In this document: positions 13,116 to 24,174 of the stretch, piece by piece
How the letters are laid out: each line of letters starts with the position of its first letter
How positions within the stretch are numbered: position 1 is the first letter of the stretch
Assembly (NCBI GenBank): GCA_020137815.1
Contig: CM035355.1
Location: 2,109,231 to 2,173,230 of the forward strand
DNA from: Hormiphora californensis
Taxonomy: Eukaryota > Ctenophora > Tentaculata > Cydippida > Pleurobrachiidae
Direction: 5' to 3'
DNA: 64,000 bases
Notes under the pieces: generated by a model
Databases searched by the model: none
Told to the model about the DNA's origin: nothing
Seen by the model: only the letters and a program-made list of their open reading frames with translations
Translations under genes and position numbers: made by a program

Positions 13116-13636
13116 ACTACGGTAAAGGAAATTTACAATTATTAATAAATTTACAATTATTAATAAAAGTTGTAAAAATCTCGAGAAAAATCGAGACAGA
13201 ATGGCCGATAATAAAAGAGAATTAAACATGTTATACCCTCTCTTTCTCTCTCTTTCTGCTGCTCGCTCAAACGCGTGCCACACTTGATAAGGGCTAATAG
13301 GGGGTCTACGCAGGATCGGGGGGGTTGTTTGCAAGAACACTGAGAGATTTAACAAAGCGTTCTTGGCCGCGATGATACTGAGTGACGGTGATGGCCGATA
13401 AAAATAGCCACCACAACTACAAGAAACTATTCAAGTACTAGACCTTTACATTTAGCTACCAAGTATACACTATAACGATAATTATGTAATTATAATTAAA
13501 TTATATATATATGGATCGATTACAGTACAATTATGCCGTGGCAAAAGTGGAGACCTGACAATACTGCCGCACATTGCCGAGCGAATATAATAGCTATTTA
13601 ATATTATCAAAACACAATCTCGATATAATACACGTG

Positions 13637-13687
13637 CCCAGACTCCAGTGAGAGAGCTGAAGCTGGAGAGATAAGAGAGAGCGGAGG

Positions 13688-13735
<48 letters not shown>

Positions 13736-13815
13736 GAGAGGAGAGAGAGAAGAGAGAAGAGAGAGGCGTGGAGGATAGAGAGGAGGAGAGAGAGAGAGAG
13801 GAGAGAGGAGGAGAG

Positions 13816-13901
<86 letters not shown>

Positions 13902-13920
13902 AGAGAGAGAGAGAGAGAGA

Positions 13921-14006
<86 letters not shown>

Positions 14007-14016
14007 AGAGAGAGAT
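13637..14016 (+). repeat. Long (GA)n array, copy B
   Basis: About 380 bp of GA with irregular GGAGA interruptions. Confidence 0.95.
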
Positions 14017-14829
14017 GAAAGCACAGGAAATCACAGTGTTATACAATACTGTTGTAGGATAGAGAAAAGAGAGGCAATTACAATATATACTCCGAATATT
14101 ATATGCAGCTGTGGAATGTAACGCTAGCCAAAACATACAAACGTTCTATGAAATTCAACAGTATGTTATTATGTAACATCCAACGTCATTCATTACTCGG
14201 CAGGGCGTTATCCGTGTAAGTCATTGTAGCTGTGTATTGGTGGCCGCGATTGGCAGCTCTCCTGTAAAAGCTGCTGCTAAGACCACTTGCACTGTAGGGT
14301 AAGGAAAAGATGCAACAGAATGAGAGGACATCTCATCAGAGGATCCCTCTCTCTCATATTTACAGTTTACAATTAAAAAGTTACATTCAGATGTGGATAT
14401 GCCGTTCTCTCAAGCTGGACAGATCGTGCACGGCATAATGGGATGTAGGTTCAAGGGGTTTTAAAAAGCACCCACAACCTCTAACAAACTCTGAGTTGGA
14501 CAAAGCACCATTATTATTATGAAATCTGAGTTTACATAATTGACACATAACCAAATGGCACCCTCCTATTTGCGAGGAAGTAGGAACTCAAGGTCACCCT
14601 CAGATCAACCCATTATCAAGCACATCGCAATACATATACGATTGAATAGTGTGTTAAAAGACAGTGTAAAATAAAAAACCCGGCGATTGTTTTTTTCACA
14701 GTGGATAATAAATAGCAAAAGCTATCACACCTGAGAAGAAAATGTAACTCCGCTGAACTTAAATACCACGCTTATTAAGCTAGACTAGAATTCGCGAACT
14801 CCCGTATCCCTTCCCCTGATAGACTGTCT

Positions 14830-14930
14830 GGCGGAGCCGCCCCAATTTTTATTCTCGAAAAAGTGCACTCGGTCCTCGGTCCGAGGACCGAGTGCACTTT
14901 TTCGAGAATAAAAATTGGGGCGGCTCCGCC
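14830..14930. repeat. Perfect palindrome, 50-bp arms
   Basis: Arms 14830-14879 and 14881-14930 are exact reverse complements around one T. The ends are GGCGGAGCC and GGCTCCGCC. No clear target duplication flanks it. Confidence 0.9.
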
Positions 14931-14999
14931 GACAGAAGAGGACCTCGGATAGGGTCGGCCGCCGACAGAAGATTGGAGATGCATTTTAAGGAAAAGGGT

Positions 15000-15903
15000 A
15001 TTCAGATGTCGATTTTTCGCTTGACATCATAGCGCCGTGAAGATAAAGCCAGCTGCCAGACAGCAGCGAGCTGAGTCTGAGTATCGAAGTTCTCGAAATT
15101 TTGTAAACGAACTTTTTATTTTTTAAACACGGAAATAAATCATTTTTTTACCCGGCCGATCGGCCCATCAACTTTTTGCGCTGCCAAGTTTTCGTTCAAA
15201 TGTAACACGCATACACCTGCGTTTATCGCTGCAATTGCGCGCGTTCCTTTCTCAATCGTATCGTCGCGAGCGCGATCCGACCGGCCGAACAAAAACTTTT
15301 GAAGTAAAAAAATTGAAAACCAAACTTTTCGAAAAAGTTTTACTCTCCCTTGGAATGCGCTGCAGCCCCCTCATGCGCGCACCCCCGCAACGAGGGGACT
15401 GGAGGGAATGCCGCGCGCGCGTTTGGCCTGATCCCGGCTGGGTCGAAGATAACTTTGCGGTCGAAAAAACGGCGGTGCTTATAACTTTGGCTCCTGAAGT
15501 CCGTTTGACTTGATTCTTTCACCAGTTGTTAGATCTGACGATTATCTACCTTGCTGTTTTTGAGAGAAGTTAATTGGACTTAAGGAGGCTGAGCAATAGC
15601 CGTTGAAAGATGGGTTGTTTTCAAAAAGTGACGTCACAGATTCTTGCAGGGACACCTTTTTTAAAATTTCATTCAAATTTTGATTTTACCGCACTCGATT
15701 TTGCGGAGTTTGGTTCATATCTCCTGTTCCTGATAAGATAGAGACCTGAAACCGGTTGCATTTGAAAGCTGTTATCTTCCTCTTTCCAACGCTACCAAAA
15801 CGATTTCTGTACCTTATCTGGAACCGGAGATATGATTGATTATGTATTCCCCCCTAGCGCGGTATTCCCTCCAGGCCCCTTATATTATATTATAAGGGGC
15901 CTG
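15000..15903. repeat. GC-rich repeat-like intergenic block
   Basis: This block is rich in CpG and alternating GCGC (for example GCCGCGCGCGCG near 15411), unlike its surroundings. It ends in a 32-bp palindrome at 15872-15903 (CAGGCCCCTTATA arms). It resembles the GC-rich cores of the foldback elements elsewhere in the window. No coding region is supported. Confidence 0.4.
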
Positions 15904-16238
15904 CAACGTATGCCAATACTCTCCCGACGCCCGTTCATCCATCTTTGAGGCATTTAAAATCCTCTTGATAGTCGCTTATTAGGCCTGAAGGTCTTAGATT
16001 AAAGGTTTTGAGAGTTTACCACTAAAACTCTACGGATTCGCTCGGTTTCTATCTTTCCATACGTGCCGGAAATACCACATTTTGGTATGCTTGTTTTGGT
16101 TATGGTGCAATATTACATGTTATATTGTAATGTATATCAGAGATAATAAATAAATAAATAACTGGTTACAAAAGCTGTATTGGTATCTTTTGTGTAGCTC
16201 CTTCATATCTAACTATTTGAATTGTTAACGTAGTTTCT

Positions 16239-19200
16239 ATGGATGGAACCTCTCCAGAGTCCGCTTTAGAACTGGTCTCTATGGTCTTTCTTGAAGACGA
16301 GGTGAGTTCTAAGAGAGGCATGTTAGTTCAACGATATTTTGTCATCACCCGATTACAATTAATAATTTGTCAACGGTGGTTAGTTATAACATCTATTTTC
16401 AGGCAGGTAAAAGAGCGCACCACAACGCCTTGGAACGAAAAAGAAGGGACCATATTAAAGATAGTTTCTATTGCCTTCGCGATGCTGTGCCTCAACTGCG
16501 AGGCGAGAAGGTAACCACTCTTTTTAATACGGACAAGTAATTACGGTAAAAATCACTGTGAACTAGCAGAAGTTCAATGTTCAATAACTAGCAAATTGCT
16601 TCGTTCTTCCACGATAATCTTGCAGGCCTCCAGAGCTCTCATTTTAAACAAAGCAACGGATTACATCAAATGCCTCAAAACGAAGAACATGTCCCACAAA
16701 AAGGATATCGATGACATAAAACGACAAAACGATGTCCTTGAGCATGAGAGTAAGTTCCCAATATATCATAAACATTGTTTTAATTACTAGTCATGTCTGT
16801 TGAAAAACAACATGCCAGAAATTATTGAGGGGATGTATGAAGATTGAATTTCTCTGACGATACTTATCCTTGGGGGTGACAGAAACTGTTATACTGGTGG
16901 TGGTCCCACCTTTGACCACCAACGATACTGGGGATCCTGTAAAACGGATTTCAAGATTCCTAAAATAAACCCTATTTCAGTTGACAAGATTATCAAGCTA
17001 AACAACTCACTTGGTAAAGATCGGATAGACCTGTTCGGGGAGGATTTTGTGATATCAAACTCTAACACCAAACAAGAAAGGTAACAAATTGGAAATTGTG
17101 AGAGATCTGGATCCAGGTTGAATAAGTTGCCAGGTGTAGGCTTGACATGCAAAATGGGTTCAGGTGGTTCTATCGACTGTCTGATTAACAATACATTATC
17201 CAGTATCTTGGTGCAGTGGGAATAAAAAAGAGTTCACACTTTACATTTCCTCCAATTATATCAACTAGCAAAACTGGGGCGATCGTACCGATCGCAAATC
17301 GAGGGGTCTGTTTTTCTCTCTGCCTGTCTGCTATATGCTATGTGATATGATCCATCTCTTTTTCTCTCTTTCTCTCCCTTTTATACATGTGATGTGACCC
17401 CTCAAGTCGCAAGCAGTTCTCAACGCGTGTGATACGTGATACCTACGAATCACGTCGTCACACTGACGGATCATGTCGTCACGCTGACGGATCACGTCGT
17501 CACATTGACGGATCACGTCGTCACATTGACGATAGGGTGTCACATTTCCGTGCAAATTTGCATTAGATATAGTTAGATTTGTTCCTTCGTGTGTAATGTT
17601 CTCCTATCTGCAGGTCGGAAAAAGATGATCCAAATGAGAAAGACGGCGCTTCAGAAAACAAAACAACGATACTGAAACTGTCAAAACCAATCGTAGTAAA
17701 GTGAGTATGTCTATCTCCGCTAACCATCTCTTAGCTCTCTTTTTAAACATTTGCCTAATGCATTTTGTCTCTATCATCTATCTTTGATTACTGAACCATC
17801 ATGTTTACCAGCTGCCAGAACTCTAAAAACCCCCTCTAAAAACTCCTAGAACCCTCAGCTCGGTTACACTTCTTCGTTAGATTAGTTCCTTTAGTCTTTG
17901 AACACACGGTTCCTCCTTTTAATAAACCCTCCCCCATTTAGAAGTGATGGGATTGAGGGAAGTGAGGGCAAATCCGTCAGCAAAATCACCCTACCACCGT
18001 AAGTAGCAACATAACAATCAGGAATCGACCGACACAAGTAATCAAGTAAATTTAGGTCACGTGACTGGTTATCAGCCAATCAGGGACCAATATTTCCTGA
18101 TTCGGTCGTTTCATGATAATAATATGTAGATGATAACTAGAATTAGATATTGAAGTTTGTTATAATGCAATGCTTGTGTGTGGACTATTGCAATCCAAAG
18201 AAGTTATGTATCACTGTCTAACTTCTAAGTTATCGAAACGATATCAGTATGATGATAAATGATTGATGTACTTCATCGTCCTGTGCATGTGAGGGAGCCC
18301 GAACAAGTCACGTATATAGCACGAGCCATGGCTCCCCAAATGGTGGAACTGAGTGGAATAGGAACAACTAAAACACCGGATATTGTAGCTGAAACATTTA
18401 TTCACTAGATAATATCTACTGGCTAGAATCTAGATATCAGTATACCTAGTTCGTATGAACTATGAATTTAAAATTAAATGCAATGCTAAATGAGTCCTAA
18501 CCAGTACAAAAAGTGAGTGCTGACACTGTGCCGCGCTCCAGAAATAGCTCCATGCTGCTACTACTCTCCCTCTCTCTCTTCTCAGCAGTGTGTCGTATCC
18601 GGCCTAGGTAGCTCTCGACCAATCACGAGCCGCGCTCGCTATCACGTGACATGTCGCGTGGTCCAGGAAGGAGAATGCACACAACTCCCCTCCCTATTGG
18701 TGGGCGGGGTCACGTGGTCTGGGATGTAGGAAATGGAGGGTTTTCATTGGTCAGTGGTCGTCCCGTGCCCAAACCTCTGTGTACATTGTATGCGAGATCG
18801 CGGGAGAGGGGCGGCAAAGAGGGAGTGTGAGGGAGAGATAGAGAGTAAAAAGAGAGAGAGGAAGGGAGAGAGAAAGGGAGAGTAAAAACCACGAGAGAAC
18901 CACGCGTTCACATCTACAATATGTGTACTAGGAGCGTGTAATGTGTGTGTGTATAGAATTGAGCTAACAACGCCTTTTTACTGCAAATAAAGCAAAGCTT
19001 ACACGTTGTTGATTTCACACTTTCTCTCAGTGGTGCGATAAAAAGTGGGGGTACGATACAAATACCGGCTTCAGCACTAGCAAAGGCCCTACCAAATGGA
19101 TTTAAAAATGTCACAGCCATCTATAAACAGAGTAAGTGGTATCTGGGGTTAGCAATACTCTGGGGGCCTCCCTTGGTTAGTAACACTAGCATTTTGTAAT

Positions 19201-22200
19201 CTTTTATAATCCTATTCTACAATCTCTATTGCTAATAATTAATAACATTATTCTACAATCTCTAACTCCTCTCCTCCTTTTCAGCGGGTACAAACAAGCC
19301 CATCCGGTTACAAATCCTCTCTCCGGCCAACAAGAAATCAACAACAACAACACCATCAGTTCCTCGAGAGGGATCAGAGAGGAAGGATAGCACCGAACCA
19401 CGAACACCTGTCAACCAGCCCCTGTACGCTAAACCCCGCCCTCAATCAGCCTCCTTCCCTCCCAGCTCAGCACCAACCCCAGACACACCACCCTCAACCG
19501 GGGTGGTCAGTAGTGGTTATGAGAACGATAACTCAGCCAATAACTTTGCGGACGTAGATCCCAAAACAGAGCTCGACCTCAGTGAATATGACAGTTATAA
19601 GCAGACTGAAAAGAAATACTCAGGAAAGCCTAACAACGAATTCAAGTTGTTGTCCAGGGGCAATACTCGGGTGTCCCGACTTCATCCCCATAGAAACAAG
19701 TATGTTCCGGTGAACCAGGCGCTGGCAAGGGATCCTAGTGCCATGGCAACTATTAGTGAGAGTGAGTTGGCATTCCTGACAAGACCTAACTCAAATCCTG
19801 GTTAGTAACTCTTTCTCCCTTCCCAGTTTAGTTGATTATTATTGATTACAGGATTGCAGTCGGACTCATTACTTCGATATTCCAACTTCCCTGGCCCTGC
19901 CACCTTTTAAATTATGACAATCTTAAAGGGAACAGGGAACCCGTTACGTTATTAGTAGTTCCCTTTTGTCCTGCTCAACCCTCTCTCTCCCATAGTTCCG
20001 ACCCTAACAATCGATTTCTCTGTAACACTTCCCTCCCTCTAGGACCAACCACCACCACGACCACCACAACATCGACCGTGTCGACCCTGGAGCTAGCCAA
20101 GGAGCGTAGTAAAATAGAGCATGGTAACATCCCAATCCTCTACAAGGGCTCCCTTCTCTCCGACAGGGACAAGGATGAAGAAGATATAGAACCGATTCAG
20201 AAACCTGTACTGTATGGACCACGGGCTATGGATGTGAGTAAGGTGTGGTTACAGAACTTTTTGAACCTTTTTGAATCTTTTTGAAATTATTTGAAACTTT
20301 TTGAAACTTTTTGAATCTTTTTGAAACTTTTTATTATTATTTTCGAACCTTTTTCGAAATTTTTCGAACCTATTATTATTATTATCATGATATATTTTCA
20401 GGGATCCCGGCCCTTTGCTTGTCACATCTGTGGTAAGAGTTTCAACATGTTATCCTCGCTCAAGGTCCACGAGCACATACACGTGCCTGTAAAGAAGAAA
20501 CCGTACCCTTGTGATCTTTGTCACAGGTAATAGTTAACATAGTGTAACACTAACAGTTAACACAGTGTAACAGCAGCTAGGGCCAATCCTCTTCATCATT
20601 TACGTAGCTAACAAAGCAGAGTACTGTATAGTGAAATAAGCATCAATTTGATTCTCAACAAAATCAATCTCTTGATCTTGGTTGCAATCATCAAGAGGGT
20701 GCACCATTCTATTTCTGCTTGAAACAGTTTAGAGACCTGTGGTGGGCTGCCCCCATCCCTCCTTCTAAATGTCGTCAAAGACAAATTGAACTGTTATACA
20801 GTAGGGGGGTCCAGAGCAGTATAATGAATTATTGCCCCCATATTATGCGATCTAAACTGGAGAGAGTGACAGTGAAGTAGAGATCTTCAAACTCTTTAGA
20901 ACTCTATTTTATGATGCTCTGTTTTTGACCAATCCATCCCTCCCAGATCGTTCATGACGCTGAGAATCCTCAGCCAACACAAGGAAAGCCATTTCGGACG
21001 GATCTCTACCTTCCATCGTCAAGCTGCCCTCTGCAGAAAGAGGAACTCAGATGTAAGTGTGTTACTAAAAACTGAACCTTTCACACAGGGTGTTACTAAA
21101 AAACTGAACCCTTCACAGGGTGTCTTGAAAAACTTGAGCCCATATATTATCTAGGTGTACATCATTATATTATTAAGCATATTGGTGTGTTGTTAAATAC
21201 TGAATACCATTAGTAGTGTTTGTGTGTGTGTGTTTGTCACGGGATTTAGACTGTCACACACAAACACACACACACATTGTGCCTGTACTTGTAGTTAGGG
21301 TCACCACACACCAAAGTTAAAATTAAAATTAAAATTTGACGTTTTTGGTCATAACTCTCCCATTTCTTGGCAAAATTGCTTCATTATGTGCTTTTTGGAA
21401 AGAGGGCATCGAGCCCGTTCTAAAGAGCTCAAGAAACCTAAAATCGGCGCAAAGTGCGCGGCGTTAAGGCGCATAATGCGCGTGCTAAAATTTTAAAATT
21501 TTAACGCACACATTTTGCACTATAACGCCGCGCACTTTGCGCGGATTTCAAGTTTCTTGAGCTCTTTAGAACGGGCTCGATGCCCTCTTTCCAAAGAGCC
21601 CAAAATGAAGCAATTTTGCCAAGAAATGGGAGAGTTATGACCAAAAACGTCAAATTTTAATTTTAATTTTAACTTTGGTGTGTGGTGACCCTAACACACT
21701 CTGCCTGTAGTTACACACTCTTTATGTTATAGTTACACTGATCAATGCTAATGTTTACACCCTCCCCCTCCCCTTTTTCAGACGGTGGCGTCAAGAAGCC
21801 GTGGTGTCAGTTACGCTACCTACCCACAGGGCATCAAAAGTGCAGGTTCGTCCATCTCTCCTGATCAAACTTCAAGCTCGACGCTAGAACATATAACAAC
21901 CCATTAGGCATTTATTATGAGCCATTGGAAATTCCTTTCCATCTAACGCAACCTCTCGCTCCAAACCCATTTTTTATCTATCACCGACCTAACCCCCATT
22001 ATTTCGCAGCGTCCCAGAACCCCCATTCGCCAAGGACATCCATTACCAACATTTTCCATGTCCGAGCAAGCAGCGGTGGTAGTAATGACGCTACGACCGA
22101 GAAGAGTTATGTTACCATTACCCCCTCGAAAAGCATGGTCATGCCCCGACCTTCATCTAGTTCGACCAGCTCAAAACCGGGCAACCAGGTATGTTGGCGG

Positions 22201-22831
22201 TGCTATAATTGGGGAATAGTAGGTATAGATCTCTCTTTCTTATAGAGAACGAGAAACCTTCTATAATACACTGATATATTACCACTGCGCTGCTACCTCT
22301 CTAAACTATCTCTCGTCCTCTCAGCGAATACTGCCCACGACCCGAGTTAGGCAGGGCCAAGTAATAGTCCAGGCACGACCTGGTATCGCTGCATCGGCAT
22401 ACAAAGTGAGGACTAAAGCAGGTGAGATACGGCCCCGGTCCCCTCCTCGATTAGTCTCCCTAGCGTGGACGCAACGTGTTCACTTTTCTTCACGTGTGGC
22501 CCATTTGCGGGGAATGCTAACGCGCTCATAATCTGTAGCGCGCATCTCATGTAAAGGCTGACATTAACAGTACTGTATGAATGCGCGTCACCCTCCCTTT
22601 ATGTTCAATAAACAACACCGAGCCCGCCAAAGTGATCCCCCTCACAGCTTGAATTGGGGGACCTCGAAATATCATTCATCATTTTCAACTGACACAACTT
22701 TCCTTCTTACAGAGGCAGAGGAAACGCGAAACTTCGGTAAAGTGGTCCCGATCAAGCGGGAACAAGAGATGGGAGGAGAGAAAGAACATGACAAGAAATC
22801 AAGAGAGGATGGTGGTGTTATGAAGTCGTAG
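16239..22831 (+). CDS. MAX-like bHLH-leucine-zipper / C2H2 zinc-finger fusion protein (14 exons)
   Basis: Exons: 16239-16301, 16403-16510, 16626-16749, 16981-17080, 17614-17700, 19031-19131, 19285-19800, 20043-20233, 20402-20526, 20947-21052, 21782-21845, 22010-22188, 22325-22421, 22713-22831 (stop TAG). All introns are GT-AG and every phase agrees, giving 1980 nt and 659 residues. Residues 22-109 are clearly MAX: basic region [17 protein letters not shown] with H28, E32, R35 and R36, then helix-loop-helix, then a zipper with Q91-N92. These positions match my recollection of vertebrate MAX numbering. Two C2H2 fingers follow at 437-457 (C437, C440, H453, H457) and 467-487 (C467, C470, H483, H487). 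The linker and tail are Ser/Thr/Pro-rich, and VPIKREQE near the C-terminus fits a SUMO consensus. MAX is the obligate partner of MYC/MXD and binds CACGTG, so a nuclear transcription factor is inferred. I know of no MAX carrying zinc fingers. Two adjacent genes remain possible. Confidence 0.8.
17014..17675 (+). other. Alternative donor that would give a short 129-residue MAX isoform
   Basis: Exon 4 (from 16981) has two usable donors: TTG|gtaaag at 17014 and AAG|gtaaca at 17081. Using the first and joining to the acceptor at 17613/17614 shifts exon 5 into a frame that stops at 17673-17675. The result is a compact bHLHZ protein of 129 residues without zinc fingers, close to the size of ordinary MAX. 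Using the second keeps the 659-residue frame. Neither donor has a strong +5 base, so sequence does not choose between them. Confidence 0.45.
17449..17531. repeat. 21-bp minisatellite, four units
   Basis: Four copies of ATCACGTCGTCACATTGACGG with few changes, in intron 4 of the MAX-like gene. Each unit contains CACGTCGTCAC. Confidence 0.85.
18019..18115. mobile_element. Second copy of the hAT-type MITE, inverted
   Basis: A 97-bp relative of 1921-2029 in opposite orientation, with ends CAGGAATCGACCGA and TCGGTCGTTTCATG. It is flanked by ATAACAAT and ATAATAAT, an 8-bp duplication with one mismatch. It keeps the CACGTG and the CCAATCAGGGACC part. It lies in intron 5 of the MAX-like gene. Confidence 0.8.
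18590..18745. promoter_or_regulatory. Promoter-like cluster in intron 5 of the MAX/zinc-finger gene
   Basis: Within about 150 bp there is a CCAAT box (ACCAATCAC near 18619), a CACGTG E-box at 18643-18648, an inverted CCAAT (ATTGG near 18697), a GC box (GGGCGGGG near 18702), a second CACGTG at 18711-18716 and another ATTGG near 18748. Such clustering is typical of TATA-less promoters. It could start a transcript containing only the zinc-finger half, or regulate the whole gene through MAX-type E-boxes. No in-frame ATG is obvious in the next exon, so a start there is unproven. Confidence 0.35.
20253..20372 (+). repeat. CTTTTTGAAA tandem repeat
   Basis: About ten imperfect 10-11 bp units (CTTTTTGAAA, CTTTTTGAATC) in intron 8 of the MAX-like gene. 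Confidence 0.75.
21298..21691. mobile_element. Foldback MITE, TA-flanked
   Basis: A 394-bp inverted repeat with ends GGGTCACCACACACC and GGTGTGTGGTGACCC, flanked by TA on each side as in Tc1/mariner-type insertions. The arms are nearly complementary to a GC-rich core (GCGCAAAGTGCGCGGCG). It lies in intron 10 of the MAX-like gene. Confidence 0.8.
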
Positions 22832-23730
22832 TTGTAGGACACTGTGTGACAAGTGTGTGTGTGATTAGGAGACCTCTTGAAAAGAGAGTCTGTGTGTGTG
22901 AGTGTGTGTGTGTGTGCTGCTCTCTGCTTCTGTATACAATTTGGTTGTCGATCGCCCGACTAGAGATTCTTCTCTTTTTCTTCATTCTCCGTTTTTGAAG
23001 ACCTAGTTTTGGTGAAATTATTCTGTGCTCGATGGGCGACATTTATATTTACATACAGTCGCCCCCGACGCCCAGTTTATTCTTTAATCATTTGAAACTT
23101 GAGTGTAAGACATTTCAAGTCCTAATTGCTAATATGTATTAGAACCCATATTTCTTAACAGTAAAAAGATACATTGTTTTATTTCTCTATTCGATAGAGT
23201 CTATCGTGGCATAATACGGGCGGGGTCATGTAGTGTATGATTATGGATAATTTGAGTAGCCACTGGTACACTGTTTACATCTGTCTGATAGCTGAAACAA
23301 GCCGGTGGTTTTGACTTTTGTTACTACCCCTGTTACACTGTAGACTAGTTAAAACTATGTTGTGTACGGTATATTATACCAAACAATACACACACACTGA
23401 CAGGCGTGACAGGCTAGCTCACAGTCAAGACGTTACAATTCTACAATTCTCCCTCCAGTACGCGCGTGAGCGAAATGAAACACCAACCCCACTTTTAACA
23501 CAGGGGAGACCTCGCGCGCTACATAACGCACTTTTCTGGATGTACTGATTGCTATGCGCCTTGAGGCAGAAAGAAGAAGGAGGGAGTGACCTGTGTTATA
23601 TGTATGGTTGGAGTAAGAGAGAAAGGAAGATTTAAAATTGAAACACACTTGATTTTGGCATAGAAACTGGGTCAATGGCGAGTTCAATGGTGTGTAAATA
23701 CAAATATATATTAAACTAAATGTCCCTCTC

Positions 23731-23775
<45 letters not shown>

Positions 23776-24174
23776 TCACTATCGTTCTTTTTTCTCTCTC
23801 TATCTCTCTCTCACACTATCTTTCTTTTTTTTTCTCTCTCTCTCTCTCTCACACACACACACTCAGTGGTATAGTCAACCTAATGATAATGATATCTGCA
23901 TAAACGAAACCTCAATAATTAACAATCTTGAATCTTTCTAATAAAAGAATGGTATTCTCAGAACATTATAAATACTCGACTCTCTTTCTTCCTCAAACTC
24001 GTTCAGTGTTTCACTTCTTTTAATTTATTACTCAATTCACACCCAAATTCATCACCCTCTCTCACACAATAACTCTACTGTACACAAACACACAGTCTAG
24101 ATCTATACTTTTATTAGTGTGCATTAGTTCACACTCTCACACTATAATATCACACATCACACGTGTGTGATCTA
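22832..24174. other. Convergent intergenic region
   Basis: Probable 3' untranslated sequence of the two facing genes, with GT/TC-rich tracts (22855-22920 and 23734-23860). Nothing else supported. Confidence 0.5.

Larger units (their letters stand above)
10040..14555. repeat. Duplicated segment, copy B
   Basis: Near-copy of 4749-9945 in direct orientation. The two are separated by about 95 bp of homopolymer-rich sequence (9946-10039). Copy B keeps a readable version of the part that is garbled in copy A (10745-12000), including arrestin exon 5. Confidence 0.9.

Noticed and set aside
17449-17531. CRISPR-like array
   Set aside because: Units are directly adjacent without spacers and the genome is eukaryotic; it is a minisatellite.
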